Below are positions 1 through 8,643 of a stretch of 64,000 nucleotides of DNA, piece after piece. The position numbers and the translations under genes are program-made. The notes under the pieces were generated by a model. That model had not been told where the DNA came from, ran no database searches, and saw only the letters and a program-made list of their open reading frames with translations. How positions within the stretch are numbered: position 1 is the first letter of the stretch; the number at the start of each line of letters is the position of its first letter. Origin of the DNA: RI-92 sp037384645 (GTDB lineage: Bacteria > Pseudomonadota > Gammaproteobacteria > UBA6429 > Thiohalophilaceae); the NCBI GenBank assembly GCA_037384645.1, contig JARRNT010000029.1:1-64000 (forward strand), read 5' to 3'.

Positions 1-2
1 AA

Positions 3-359
3 AAAATGGGTGTCAAAATCGCGATCGATGATTTCGGGACTGGTTACTCCTCGTTGTCTCACCTGCGCAGATTGCCGATAAGCGCGCTCAAGATTGATAA
101 GTCCTTCGTGCTGGAAATGATCAAGAACAAACAGGATAAGGCTATTGTACGTTCAACTATCGAGCTGGCGCATAACCTGGAAATGTCAGTGGTGGCAGAA
201 GGAGTCGAGAACACCAAGCTACTGGGAGTTTTGCAATCGATGCATTGCGACCAGGCCCAGGGTTATGGCATATGCAGGCCGCAGCCAATACACGAACTTG
301 AGGTATGGCTTGATGGCCACCCCGGCAATAATCTAGATAGTGACAAGATTCGTTATTAG
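3..359 (+). CDS. EAL-domain cyclic-di-GMP phosphodiesterase, C-terminal part
   Basis: The reading frame is open from the left window edge, so only the last ~118 codons are present. They form the second half of an EAL domain: DDFGTGYSS (metal-binding Asp pair plus loop 6), KIDKSFV with the catalytic-region lysine, VAEGVE with a conserved glutamate, and the terminal QGYGICRP block. These motifs are all conserved, so the domain is probably active in hydrolysing cyclic di-GMP to pGpG. What precedes the EAL domain (sensor, GGDEF or receiver) cannot be seen. The gene ends in TAG, and its last 27 bases overlap the 3' end of the convergent GGDEF gene, so opposite-acting c-di-GMP enzymes sit tail to tail. 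Confidence 0.93.
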   Translation, partial: KMGVKIAIDDFGTGYSSLSHLRRLPISALKIDKSFVLEMIKNKQDKAIVRSTIELAHNLEMSVVAEGVENTKLLGVLQSMHCDQAQGYGICRPQPIHELEVWLDGHPGNNLDSDKIRY

Positions 360-1472
360 GCCGATTTTATCCCCTGACCCGTGCTGCGATTCGATAATCA
401 TATTACGTCCGTTATGCTTGGCGGCGTAGAGGTTGTGGTCCGCCTGTTTAAGCATACTCTCCACTTTTTCACTAATACCGGCAGTATGCATCCCTATGCT
501 GATGGTGACACCGATTTGCTTTTCGCCAAATTGCATTGGTAACTGCTCGATGGTCGTACGCAGCTTCTCCGCCACGATTTTCGCTGCCGGATTTTCTGTA
601 TCTGACAGGACAACCAGGAACTCTTCTCCTCCCCAGCGGGCGATTGAATCGTAATCGCGCAATGAATGGCGCAGTGCCTGCGCAATTTCAACCAGCACAC
701 GATCACCAAACTGGTGACCATAATTATCATTAATCCGTTTAAAATTATCGATATCGATCAACAAGACAGACATCGGAACTTTCAGTCTATGCATGCGATG
801 TTCAGCCTGCTGCAAATACTCATACATATGCCGACGATTGAACAAATGCGTCAATTCATCCGTGCGTGCCTCTTGTTCCACCTTGTGCCGGAGATTCATC
901 AGGCTGCTGTAGGAGCGATGGCGTGCATATTCGTGGATGTATGACATGATACTCACGGCCAGGAACGAGGCCAGGAACCGGCTTTTCAGAATTTCCGGAT
1001 AATGTGCAACCATGATCGGATTGGGCACGTAAAGTAGAATCGCTGCGATAATAATCAATAACGATACCACGACCGCTCCCCAGCGGACTCCGTAGATGAA
1101 CAACAAAAACGGAGCGGCCGCATAACACCAGAGGGGCCCGGTCTGTTGCACACCACCGCTACAGAGCAGATAAAAAAATAGCGCACCCATGATGATGGAT
1201 ATGGCATGCGCACCCATTGCATGCTTGCCTACCCGTAACATCATCAGGTAATTCACCAGGGTGACAGCGGCAAGGCTTAACAGGACTGTTGCGAGTTTAT
1301 GGCGATGATCAACGATTGAGTCAATGCCAAAGCCCAACAGGAATATCATTCCGATGGTACTGAATACATTGACCAGGAATACCTTGCGTAAAATTTCAAT
1401 ATCAGCATCCTGCGAGAGACCTGCATAAGCGAGATGCCTGAAAGCGGATTTAATGCGTGTATGTATATACAA
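333..1472 (-). CDS. Membrane-bound GGDEF diguanylate cyclase
   Basis: A 379-aa protein with about six hydrophobic segments (rough residues 28-48, 59-80, 88-104, 113-130, 133-150 and 164-180) followed by a cytoplasmic GGDEF domain from about residue 205. The active-site loop reads RWGGEEF (around residue 285), and the upstream DELTHLFNRR and IDIDNFKRIND motifs are intact, so diguanylate cyclase activity (2 GTP to cyclic di-GMP) is expected. I see no RxxD inhibitory site directly before GGEEF. The membrane part resembles MASE-type sensors, but I cannot assign a family. The chosen start is TTG at 1472; there is no in-frame ATG before the first membrane segment, and the ribosome-binding site is weak. 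Confidence 0.9.
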   Translation of the reverse strand: MYIHTRIKSAFRHLAYAGLSQDADIEILRKVFLVNVFSTIGMIFLLGFGIDSIVDHRHKLATVLLSLAAVTLVNYLMMLRVGKHAMGAHAISIIMGALFFYLLCSGGVQQTGPLWCYAAAPFLLFIYGVRWGAVVVSLLIIIAAILLYVPNPIMVAHYPEILKSRFLASFLAVSIMSYIHEYARHRSYSSLMNLRHKVEQEARTDELTHLFNRRHMYEYLQQAEHRMHRLKVPMSVLLIDIDNFKRINDNYGHQFGDRVLVEIAQALRHSLRDYDSIARWGGEEFLVVLSDTENPAAKIVAEKLRTTIEQLPMQFGEKQIGVTISIGMHTAGISEKVESMLKQADHNLYAAKHNGRNMIIESQHGSGDKIGLITNLVTI

Positions 1473-1613
1473 ACCCGTTTGCCCTGTTTACACCGTTATC
1501 AAGACCAGTATCTTAGCATGCCTCATATGCGATTCAGGGCAAGAATCGACAGAGTGATCACAAAATCAATAGCCGCATCACAGGCTGAATATACCCTGAT
1601 ATTGCTAGGCTGA

Positions 1614-2297
1614 TTAACTGCGGCGCGGATGATTTTTCCGGTACTGCTCGAGCTGAGTGAGGGTGACTGAACGTGCAATTTCCTGACTTTTACGAATGTG
1701 ATCGATCATCGCCTGTCTAGCCCTGGCCACATCGCGCTGCTGGATAAACTGTATGATTTCGTAATGTTCCTGATAAGTATCTTTCACACTCGTGTCATCC
1801 GGAAAGCCCAAGGCGCGAATCGGGCGTATGCGATTATTCACATCTTCCAGGTATTGCACTAACACCGGGTTACGGCTGCCCCGGGCAATCACCACATGAA
1901 AACTCTCTTCGAATTGCTTGATATATTCCGGATCTTTCACCTGCGAGCCGGCATTTACCGGATTCCACACATCGGCCAGGGTCTGGAGCTCGTCGTCAGA
2001 CATGTGTTCGATTGCCAATTCCACGGTCATTGCCTCCAGGGCAACCCGCACACTGTAATAATCACTGACCTGGGCAATATCTACTTCGCGGACAAAACAG
2101 CCCTGTTTTGGTCGCACCGTGACCAGCCCCTCGACTTCCAGCCGCTTCAGCGCCTCGCGTATCGGGGTACGACTGGTTTTGTAGGCCAGGGCCAGCTCGT
2201 TCTCCGTCACCCGCGAGCCTGGAAATAAATCAAAATTGATGATTTTTTGCCACAGGTCCTGGTAGATCTCGCGTGTTGTCAGGCGTTTTTTACCCAA
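1614..2297 (-). CDS. GntR-family (FadR/FCD) transcriptional regulator
   Basis: The N-terminal winged helix (roughly residues 8-75) contains the GntR signature SRTPIREALKRLEVEGLV. It is followed by an all-helical FCD-type ligand domain with the usual metal-binding pattern (Asp and His residues, e.g. FHVVIARGSRNP and the late DHIRKSQ). I chose TTG at 2297 because AGGAG lies six bases upstream; the frame stays open to 2366 without a comparable site. The gene is divergent from the BMP transporter/hydrolase operon, and a GTTGTATACAAC palindrome lies between them, so it is very likely the local repressor responding to a substrate or intermediate of that pathway. The ligand is not known from sequence. 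Confidence 0.9.
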   Translation of the reverse strand: MGKKRLTTREIYQDLWQKIINFDLFPGSRVTENELALAYKTSRTPIREALKRLEVEGLVTVRPKQGCFVREVDIAQVSDYYSVRVALEAMTVELAIEHMSDDELQTLADVWNPVNAGSQVKDPEYIKQFEESFHVVIARGSRNPVLVQYLEDVNNRIRPIRALGFPDDTSVKDTYQEHYEIIQFIQQRDVARARQAMIDHIRKSQEIARSVTLTQLEQYRKNHPRRS

Positions 2298-2479
2298 AGT
2301 AGTCTCCTGGCCCCACACGCCGGTCTTGGGAGGCGCTGCACAATTGCGATACAGCGCCCCTGGCAACGTTCCAAACTTGTGCAGTTTTATGCATGTCGGA
2401 TGTTCTCTCCTTCAACCTGGTGAACCATAAATTGCGAGATTATCAATATGTTAGGCATTTATCAGCCGATGGTTTGGGC

Positions 2480-2510
2480 TTGGCACAAACCATGCAACGT
2501 TGTATACAAC
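2480..2510 (+). promoter_or_regulatory. Candidate sigma70 promoter with overlapping GntR operator
   Basis: TTGGCA at 2480-2485 is followed after 17 bases by TATACA at 2503-2508, a good sigma70 pair pointing at the transporter operon. The -10 box lies inside the perfect 12-bp palindrome GTTGTATACAAC (2499-2510). Palindromes of the TTGTATACAA type are known operators of FadR/FCD-type GntR repressors, so binding here would block RNA polymerase. The leader from about 2515 to the ATG at 2628 is ~110 nt; I see no recognisable riboswitch in it. The rest of the 2298-2627 gap holds no gene. Confidence 0.6.
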
Positions 2511-2627
2511 AGCCCGCATACGGCCAGCTAACTTAAAACATACCACACGCCAGCCAAAAGGCGAGCGGGCCAGGCCGGACAGGCGATAGACCAACAAATT
2601 TTTGTAACCGTGCGAGGAGCATCAATC

Positions 2628-3761
2628 ATGAGCAATGACAAGACCAATATCAGCCGGCGCAACCTGCTCAAGGGGATTGCCGCGGCCGGCGCTGTCGGCA
2701 CTCTGGGGCGTTTCGGGATCTCGACCGCCCAGGCCGCCCCGAAAACCGTCAACATGGGCTTCATCTATGTCGGCTCACGTGATGATTACGGCTATAACCA
2801 GTCCCACTACGAAGGCAAGTCCGAGGTCGCCAAACTCGACTGGGTCAATGCCTTCGACCAGGAAAAAGTGCCGGAGACCATCGCGGTCGTCAAATCCATG
2901 GAAAGCATGATCAACCTGAACAACGCACAGGTCCTGTTCCCGACCTCATTTGGTTATTTTAAACCTTTTATCCTGGAGACGGCGCCCAAGTACAAGGATG
3001 TCGAATTCCTGCACTGTGGCGGTCTCTGGAAAAAGGGCGATCCGACCAACGCGGGCAGTTATTTCGGCTATATCGATGAACCGGTGTATGTCTCGGGCAT
3101 TGTCGCCGGTCACATGTCGAAAACCGGCAAGCTTGGCTTTGTCGCCGCTATTCCGATCCCGCAGGTGCTGCGCAACATCAATAACTTCACCATGGCCGCG
3201 CGTAGCGTGAATCCGAACATCACCACGCACGTCGTGTTTACTGGCGGCTGGTCCAACCCGGTCAAGGAAGCCGAGGCCGCCAACAGCATGATCGATCAGG
3301 GTATCGACGTGCTGACCTGTCACGTCGACAGTCCCAAGGTCGTGATCCAGACTGCCGAGAAACGTGGGATCTACTGCTGCGGTTACCATGTCAACCAGGA
3401 AGTGCTTGCGCCTAATGGTTTTCTCACGGGTGCGCAATGGAACTGGGGCAAGGTCTACAAACAGTATGCGGAGATGATCAAGGCCGGCAAGACCATTCCC
3501 AACTTTATTCGCGGCGGCCTGCGCGAGGGTTACGTCAAGAGTTCGCCCTATGGCAAGCATGTAACGGCCAAGGCCCGGCAACATGCTGACGCGGTGCGCA
3601 AGAAATTTATCGAAGACAAAATGGTCGTGTACAAGGGCCCGATCAAGGACAACACCGGCAAGATTGTGATCCCCAAAGGGAAATCCTATGGCCAGCGGGA
3701 TATCTGGCTGGAGAGCATGAACTGGCTGGTGGAAGGCGTCATCGGCACTACAAAAGGTTAA
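2628..3761 (+). CDS. BMP-family ABC transporter substrate-binding protein
   Basis: A 377-aa protein of the basic membrane protein (BMP/PnrA-like, PF02608) family, the periplasmic receptor of an importer. It begins with a Tat-type signal: SRRNLLKG at residues 8-15, a hydrophobic stretch, and an AQAA cleavage region near residue 36. The start is ATG 2628, with GAGGAG nine bases upstream; an in-frame GTG at 2610 lacks such a site. Known BMP proteins mostly bind nucleosides, but this one heads an operon with two BiuH-like hydrolases, so a urea-derived or related nitrogen compound is a more likely ligand (inference). It is followed after 21 bases by the first permease gene. Confidence 0.93.
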   Translation: MSNDKTNISRRNLLKGIAAAGAVGTLGRFGISTAQAAPKTVNMGFIYVGSRDDYGYNQSHYEGKSEVAKLDWVNAFDQEKVPETIAVVKSMESMINLNNAQVLFPTSFGYFKPFILETAPKYKDVEFLHCGGLWKKGDPTNAGSYFGYIDEPVYVSGIVAGHMSKTGKLGFVAAIPIPQVLRNINNFTMAARSVNPNITTHVVFTGGWSNPVKEAEAANSMIDQGIDVLTCHVDSPKVVIQTAEKRGIYCCGYHVNQEVLAPNGFLTGAQWNWGKVYKQYAEMIKAGKTIPNFIRGGLREGYVKSSPYGKHVTAKARQHADAVRKKFIEDKMVVYKGPIKDNTGKIVIPKGKSYGQRDIWLESMNWLVEGVIGTTKG

Positions 3762-3782
3762 GCGGTAAAGAAGCGACGCCAT

Positions 3783-4826
3783 ATGCACGACCTGCTTGAG
3801 TCCATTGCCATCCCTGCCACGGCATTGCTGGTGTCGGTAATCCTGTTCGGCCTGTTCGTCCTGGCCGCCGGGACCAATCCGTTCTCCGTTATGCATAGTG
3901 TGTATATCGGGGCCTTCGGCAGCTGGTTCTCCTGGCAGAATACCCTGGTTGGCGCCTCGCCGCTGATGTTGACCGCCCTGTGTACCGCCTTGCCGGCGCG
4001 CATAGGTTTAATCAACATCGGCGGCGAAGGTGCCCTGGTTATCGGCGGGCTGTGCGCCGCCATCATTGGCATCCATCTCAACGGGCTCGCACCCTGGTTT
4101 GTCATTACCAGCATGTTATTGACCGGGATCCTGACGGGAGGTTTATGGATCATGGCCGTCGGCGCACTCAAACATTATCGCAATGTCAACGAGACTATCA
4201 GTTCCCTGTTACTGAATTACATTGGCATCGCTATCCTGAATTTCCTGGTCATCGGGCCCCTGCACGACCCCGCCAGCATGAACAAGCCATCCACCTATCC
4301 TATCGGAACCGCCAACATGATCGGCGACATCGGTAGTTCCTCGGTCCATTACGGGCTGGTGTTCGGTATTACCGCCTGTCTCCTGTTGTGGTTTGTCATG
4401 CGTCGCACGACATTCGGGTTTGCCGTCGACATGGTCGGTGGCAATCTGCGCGCGGCCCAGTTGTCCGGACTAGCTGTGGGTAAACTGATCCTGACAACGT
4501 GTTTTCTTGCTGGCGCTACCGCCGGGCTGGCAGGCACCATTGAAGTCGCCGCAGTGCAGGGTAATGCCAACACCTCGCTCAATGCCGGTTACGGTTATGC
4601 CGGCATCCTGGTTGCTTTCCTCGCCCGCCATAACCCGCTGGCTGTGATTCCCGTCGCCATCCTCCTGGGCGGGATTCACGCCAGTGGCGGGTTTCTTCAG
4701 CGCCAGTACAATCTGCCCGACGCCACCACGCTGGTTTTTCAGGGCATCATTTTCCTGGTTATCCTCGCCAGTGAAGCCTTTTACGGTCGGCTGCCCTGGT
4801 TCAAACCCAAGGCCATGAGCTTATGA
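3783..4826 (+). CDS. ABC transporter permease (BMP-type importer), subunit 1
   Basis: A 347-aa inner-membrane protein with about nine to ten hydrophobic helices, of the branched-chain/ribose-type permease family (BPD_transp_2) that pairs with BMP receptors. The conserved region GLINIGGEGALVIGG (around residues 76-90) is the hallmark of this class. It ends in TGA overlapping the ATG of the second permease (ATGA at 4823-4826), so the two subunits are probably translationally coupled and form a heterodimeric channel. Subunit 1 of this type is usually the longer one, as here. Confidence 0.93.
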   Translation: MHDLLESIAIPATALLVSVILFGLFVLAAGTNPFSVMHSVYIGAFGSWFSWQNTLVGASPLMLTALCTALPARIGLINIGGEGALVIGGLCAAIIGIHLNGLAPWFVITSMLLTGILTGGLWIMAVGALKHYRNVNETISSLLLNYIGIAILNFLVIGPLHDPASMNKPSTYPIGTANMIGDIGSSSVHYGLVFGITACLLLWFVMRRTTFGFAVDMVGGNLRAAQLSGLAVGKLILTTCFLAGATAGLAGTIEVAAVQGNANTSLNAGYGYAGILVAFLARHNPLAVIPVAILLGGIHASGGFLQRQYNLPDATTLVFQGIIFLVILASEAFYGRLPWFKPKAMSL

Positions 4827-5746
4827 CCGATACCAGTCTCGGTGCCGCAGGTATCGTGATCGCCGTCCTGGGTGGCGCAGTACGCGTCGGTACCCCCTTC
4901 CTGTTCGTCAGCCTGGGTGAATGCCTGACCGAGAAGAGCGGGCGGATCAACCTGGGCCTGGAGGGTAACCTGGTAATGGGCGCAATGTCGGGTTATGCCG
5001 TTGCCTATCTTTCCGGATCGGCGTGGCTGGGCGTGCTCGCCGCCGGCGGAACCGGTCTGCTATTGGGTTTGATTCACGCACTGTTGTGTCAGCAAAATCG
5101 TGTTAATGACATCGCCGTGGGCATTGCCATGATGTTGTTCGGGACCGGCCTCGCCTTCTTCCTGGGTAAATCCTTTATCCAGCCGGTGGCACCCCACCTG
5201 CCCGCCCTTTCGCTGGGTAGCTGGAGCCAGTCACCCGTGATTCGTGCCGCCCTGGATATCAACGTATTGTTTATCACCGGTGCCCTGCTCGCCCCTGCCA
5301 TGGCCTGGTTTTTCCGACACGCGCGCTGGGGTCTGCTGATTCGTACCGTGGGTGAAAGCCGTGATGCGGCCCTCGCCATGGGGATCAAAGTTAATCGCGT
5401 GCGCATGCTGGCCACCATGTGCGGTGGCTTCCTGGCCGGGATCGGTGGTTCATATCTGTCCCTGTACTACCCGGGCAGCTGGAACGAAGGTCTATCCAGT
5501 GGCCAGGGCCTCATGGCCGTAGCCCTGGTGATCTTTGCGCGCTGGAACCCGATTTATTGTCTGTACGCCTCACTCCTGTTCGGTGGCGCCGCTGCCCTTG
5601 GCCCGGCGCTGCAATCGGTCGGGATCACCTGGGGCTACTACCTGTTCAACGCGGCACCTTATGTCCTCACCCTGGGCATTATGGTTGCCACGTCTTCCTC
5701 CACACAACGTTTTGCCAGTATGCCGAGCGAATTAGGCAAAGCCTGA
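4823..5746 (+). CDS. ABC transporter permease (BMP-type importer), subunit 2
   Basis: A 307-aa multispanning membrane protein homologous to subunit 1. The family hallmark LTEKSGRINLGLEGNLVMG is at about residues 35-55. It overlaps subunit 1 by four bases and is followed after 19 bases by the BiuH-like hydrolase, preceded by an AAGGAG ribosome-binding site. The hydrolase gene is thus embedded in the transporter genes, between permease and ATPase, which argues that the imported compound is the hydrolase's substrate or a precursor of it. Confidence 0.93.
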   Translation: MTDTSLGAAGIVIAVLGGAVRVGTPFLFVSLGECLTEKSGRINLGLEGNLVMGAMSGYAVAYLSGSAWLGVLAAGGTGLLLGLIHALLCQQNRVNDIAVGIAMMLFGTGLAFFLGKSFIQPVAPHLPALSLGSWSQSPVIRAALDINVLFITGALLAPAMAWFFRHARWGLLIRTVGESRDAALAMGIKVNRVRMLATMCGGFLAGIGGSYLSLYYPGSWNEGLSSGQGLMAVALVIFARWNPIYCLYASLLFGGAAALGPALQSVGITWGYYLFNAAPYVLTLGIMVATSSSTQRFASMPSELGKA

Positions 5747-5765
5747 AACAAGGAGAAACGCTTTC

Positions 5766-6446
5766 ATGACCCGTTACGTCAACGCCGATCCCTATCCCTG
5801 GCCCTACAATGGCGAGTTGCACACGGCAAATACCGCGCTGATCATTATTGATATGCAAACGGATTTCTGTGGCGTCGGCGGCTATGTTGACAAGATGGGT
5901 TATGACCTGTCCCTGACCCGGGCACCGATCGAACCGATCAAGCGGGTGCTGGACTTGGCGAGGGCCCAGGGTTTCATGGTCATTCATACACGCGAGGGTC
6001 ACCGTCGCGATCTTACCGATCTGCCGGCCAACAAGCGCTGGCGCAGTCAGCGCATTGGCGCCGGCATTGGTGATCCCGGCCCCTGCGGTCGTATCCTGGT
6101 ACGCGGCGAACCCGGCTGGGAGATCATTCCGGAACTGGCGCCACTGGATGGCGAACCTGTTATCGACAAACCCGGCAAAGGTTCATTTTGTGCGACCGAC
6201 CTCGAGCTATTGCTACGCCTGAGAGGCATCGAAAATATCATTCTTACCGGCATCACTACCGATGTGTGTGTCCACACCACCATGCGTGAGGCCAATGATC
6301 GCGGCTTCGAATGTCTGCTGTTGCAAGACTGCTGCGGCGCCACCGATGCCGGTAACCATGCCGCCGCCATTCACATGATCAAGATGCAGGGTGGGGTATT
6401 CGGCACGGTATCCGATTCCAACAGTTTACTGACGGCCATGGCATGA
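5766..6446 (+). CDS. biuH: Cysteine hydrolase of the isochorismatase superfamily, probable biuret amidohydrolase
   Basis: A 226-aa member of the isochorismatase-like cysteine hydrolases. The catalytic triad is readable as Asp29 (ALIIIDMQTDF), Lys135 (IDKPGKGSF) and Cys168 (TTDVCVHTTMREANDRG). Gln208 (KMQGGVFG) is also present. From memory, the characterised Rhizobium biuret hydrolase uses Asp36, Lys142, Cys175 and Gln215: a constant offset of seven. The N-terminal ADPYPWPYNG and internal GDPGPCGRILVRGEPGW blocks also match that enzyme as I remember it. The expected reaction is biuret plus water to allophanate plus ammonia. No allophanate hydrolase is in the window. The last four bases overlap the ATPase gene (ATGA). 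A ureidoacrylate hydrolase (RutB-like) role is the main alternative; none of the other rut genes are present. Confidence 0.82.
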   Translation: MTRYVNADPYPWPYNGELHTANTALIIIDMQTDFCGVGGYVDKMGYDLSLTRAPIEPIKRVLDLARAQGFMVIHTREGHRRDLTDLPANKRWRSQRIGAGIGDPGPCGRILVRGEPGWEIIPELAPLDGEPVIDKPGKGSFCATDLELLLRLRGIENIILTGITTDVCVHTTMREANDRGFECLLLQDCCGATDAGNHAAAIHMIKMQGGVFGTVSDSNSLLTAMA

Positions 6447-7960
6447 CAAGCCAGCTTGCTAACATCCTCGAAGCCATCAATATCAACAAGCGCTTTGGTG
6501 AATTGCAGGCGCTCGATAACGTCAATCTGAAATTACGTGCAGGCAGCGTTCATGCCTTACTGGGCGAGAATGGTGCCGGCAAGAGTACCCTGGTCAAATG
6601 CATCATGGGTTATTACCAGCCCGATGACGGCGAGGTTCTGTTCGGCGATCGGCAACAGGCCATCACCAATCCGCATGACGCCCTGTTGCTCGGTATCGGT
6701 ATGGTCTACCAGCATTTCACCCTGATTCCGAACATGAGCGTGGCGGAAAATATTATCCTGTCCCGGCCCCGGTTACCCGCCTTTATCAACTGGCGTCAGG
6801 AAATGAAAGCACTGCGCGAACGTATGCAGAGCATGCCGTTCCAGGTACCATTAGAGGCTTCGATCAATACGCTGTCCGCCGGCGAAAAGCAAAAGGTCGA
6901 AATCATCAAACAACTCCTGCTGAACACCAAAGTCCTGATCCTTGACGAACCAACCTCTGTCCTGACACCGGCCGAGGCCGATGAAGTACTGGGCCAGGTC
7001 CACAAGATGACAAGAGAACAGGGACTGAGCGTGCTGATTATCACGCACAAATTCCGCGAGGTAATGAGCTTTGCTGATGAGGTCACGGTCTTGCGCAAGG
7101 GGAAATTTGCCGGTGCCGCGCGGGTCAGCGATGTCACGCCCGCAGCCCTTGCCGAAATGATGGTCGGGCGCGAAGTCATTAGCGAACCCGTGCGACGCAG
7201 CAAACAGGCAGAACATAAACCCGTGCTGCAAATGCAGGATCTCCAGGTCGAGGATGACAGCGGCGTGCTCATGCTGCAGGGTCTTGGCCTGACCGTCAAT
7301 AGCGGTGAAATTGTCGGGGTCGCCGGCGTCTCCGGCAACGGTCAGCGTGAACTGGTGCAGGTCCTGTCCGGCCAGCGCCAGCTACTGGGCGGTAAAATTG
7401 TCGTCGATAACGAAGCTTATTCTGCCCGACGCAAGCAAATGCACCGTCATAAATTCCATTGTCTGCCGGAAGAGCCCCTGCGCAATGCCTGCGTCGCCGG
7501 CATGAGCGTGGCCGACAACATGGCGTTTCGCCGGTTTGATCGTCCACCTTTCGCCCGGCATGGCTGGCTGCTGAATCGTAAAGCCATGCGCAGTACGGCG
7601 CTGGATCTGATTAAACGCTTTAACGTCAAAACGCCGGGCCCAGGCAACGCCATCGGCAACCTGTCAGGCGGGAATGTGCAACGCGCAGTATTAGCACGCG
7701 AACTCGCCGATGATGTCAATGTGCTGGTTGTTGCCAACCCCTGTTTTGGTCTGGATTTCGGCGCCGTTGCCGATATTCACCGAAACATCATGGCCGCCCG
7801 TAATCGTGGTAGTGCCGTCCTCTTGATCAGCGAAGACCTGGACGAAATCCTCGAACTGAGTGATCGTGTCTTTGTGATCTCGAATGGCCGCCTGGTGTAT
7901 GAAACCACGCCCGCCAAAGCCGACCTGATGACCATCGGCAAATACATGGCCGGACACTGA
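6443..7960 (+). CDS. ABC transporter ATPase with two nucleotide-binding domains (BMP-type importer)
   Basis: A 505-aa protein with two tandem ATPase domains, the usual arrangement for ribose/nucleoside-type importers. Domain 1 is canonical: Walker A GENGAGKST, signature LSAGEKQK, Walker B VLILDEPTS. Domain 2 is degenerate: its P-loop reads GVSGNGQREL and its Walker B VLVVANPCFGLD, while the signature LSGGNVQR is kept. Degeneracy of the second site is common in this family, so this is not a lesion. The start overlaps the BiuH-like gene by four bases, and the second hydrolase follows nine bases after the stop. Confidence 0.93.
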   Translation: MTSQLANILEAININKRFGELQALDNVNLKLRAGSVHALLGENGAGKSTLVKCIMGYYQPDDGEVLFGDRQQAITNPHDALLLGIGMVYQHFTLIPNMSVAENIILSRPRLPAFINWRQEMKALRERMQSMPFQVPLEASINTLSAGEKQKVEIIKQLLLNTKVLILDEPTSVLTPAEADEVLGQVHKMTREQGLSVLIITHKFREVMSFADEVTVLRKGKFAGAARVSDVTPAALAEMMVGREVISEPVRRSKQAEHKPVLQMQDLQVEDDSGVLMLQGLGLTVNSGEIVGVAGVSGNGQRELVQVLSGQRQLLGGKIVVDNEAYSARRKQMHRHKFHCLPEEPLRNACVAGMSVADNMAFRRFDRPPFARHGWLLNRKAMRSTALDLIKRFNVKTPGPGNAIGNLSGGNVQRAVLARELADDVNVLVVANPCFGLDFGAVADIHRNIMAARNRGSAVLLISEDLDEILELSDRVFVISNGRLVYETTPAKADLMTIGKYMAGH

Positions 7961-7968
7961 GGTGCAAT

Positions 7969-8643
7969 ATGCCCAGTATTGACGCAAAACCCTATCGCTA
8001 CGAATTGCCCGCAACACTGCCTGCCTTGATCATTATTGATATGCAACGCGACTTTATTGAGGCCGGTGGTTTTGGCTCCGCACTCGGTAATGATGTCCGC
8101 CTGCTACAAAATATCGTTCCAACGGTAGCTGACCTGTTGAAGTTTGCACGCCAGCTGGGTATGACCATTATACACACACGCGAGGCACACAAACCCGACC
8201 TGTCTGATTGCCCGCCCGCCAAACGCGCACGCGGCAATTGCGCCATCCGCATCGGCGATCCCGGCCCAATGGGTCGGCTGCTGATCGATGGCGAACCGGG
8301 GAATGCGATCCTTGATACCCTGCAACCCCAGGCCGGCGAATATGACCTGGCCAAACCCGGTAAAGGTGCCTTCTATGCTACCGCCCTGCACGACATCCTG
8401 CAGCAGCACAAGATTACACACCTGTTATTTGCCGGTGTGACTACCGAGGTCTGTGTACAAACCAGTATGCGCGAGGCTAACGATCGAGGTTATGAATGCC
8501 TGCTGATTGAAGATGCCACCGAGAGTTACTTCCCCGCATTTAAAACCGCGACAATTGACATGATCACGGCCCAGGGCGGTATCGTCGGCTGGGCCGCACC
8601 CAGCAACAAGGTCATTCAGGGCCTGGAAGCCGCCTATGGCTGA
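7969..8643 (+). CDS. Second isochorismatase-superfamily cysteine hydrolase (triuret hydrolase-like)
   Basis: A 224-aa paralogue of the upstream BiuH-like protein. The triad is Asp24 (ALIIIDMQRDF), Lys129 (AKPGKGAF) and Cys162 (VTTEVCVQTSMREANDRG), and the QGG near the C terminus is retained. It differs from BiuH in the substrate-side segments: it has ESYFPAF where BiuH has CGATDAGNH, and FIEAGGFGSALG where BiuH has FCGVGGYVDKMG. A triuret hydrolase (TrtA) is known as a BiuH-related enzyme that feeds biuret to BiuH, so a TrtA-type role is a reasonable hypothesis, but I cannot distinguish it by eye from other ureide/amide hydrolases of this superfamily. Its last eight bases overlap the cupin gene. 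Confidence 0.75.
   Translation: MPSIDAKPYRYELPATLPALIIIDMQRDFIEAGGFGSALGNDVRLLQNIVPTVADLLKFARQLGMTIIHTREAHKPDLSDCPPAKRARGNCAIRIGDPGPMGRLLIDGEPGNAILDTLQPQAGEYDLAKPGKGAFYATALHDILQQHKITHLLFAGVTTEVCVQTSMREANDRGYECLLIEDATESYFPAFKTATIDMITAQGGIVGWAAPSNKVIQGLEAAYG

Noticed and set aside
2515..2627. Riboswitch in the leader of the transporter operon
   Set aside because: The leader is about 110 nt, but I could not fit it to any known riboswitch consensus (guanidine, purine and others); only weak hairpins are visible.
7300..7760. Inactivating damage in the second nucleotide-binding domain of the importer ATPase
   Set aside because: The degenerate Walker A and B motifs are typical of the second domain in ribose/nucleoside-type ATPases, so this is normal for the family.
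5766..8643. Rut pyrimidine-degradation pathway (RutB-type hydrolase)
   Set aside because: The hydrolases belong to the same superfamily, but no rutA, rutC, rutD, rutF or rutG homologues are nearby, and the first enzyme matches biuret hydrolase residue spacing better.
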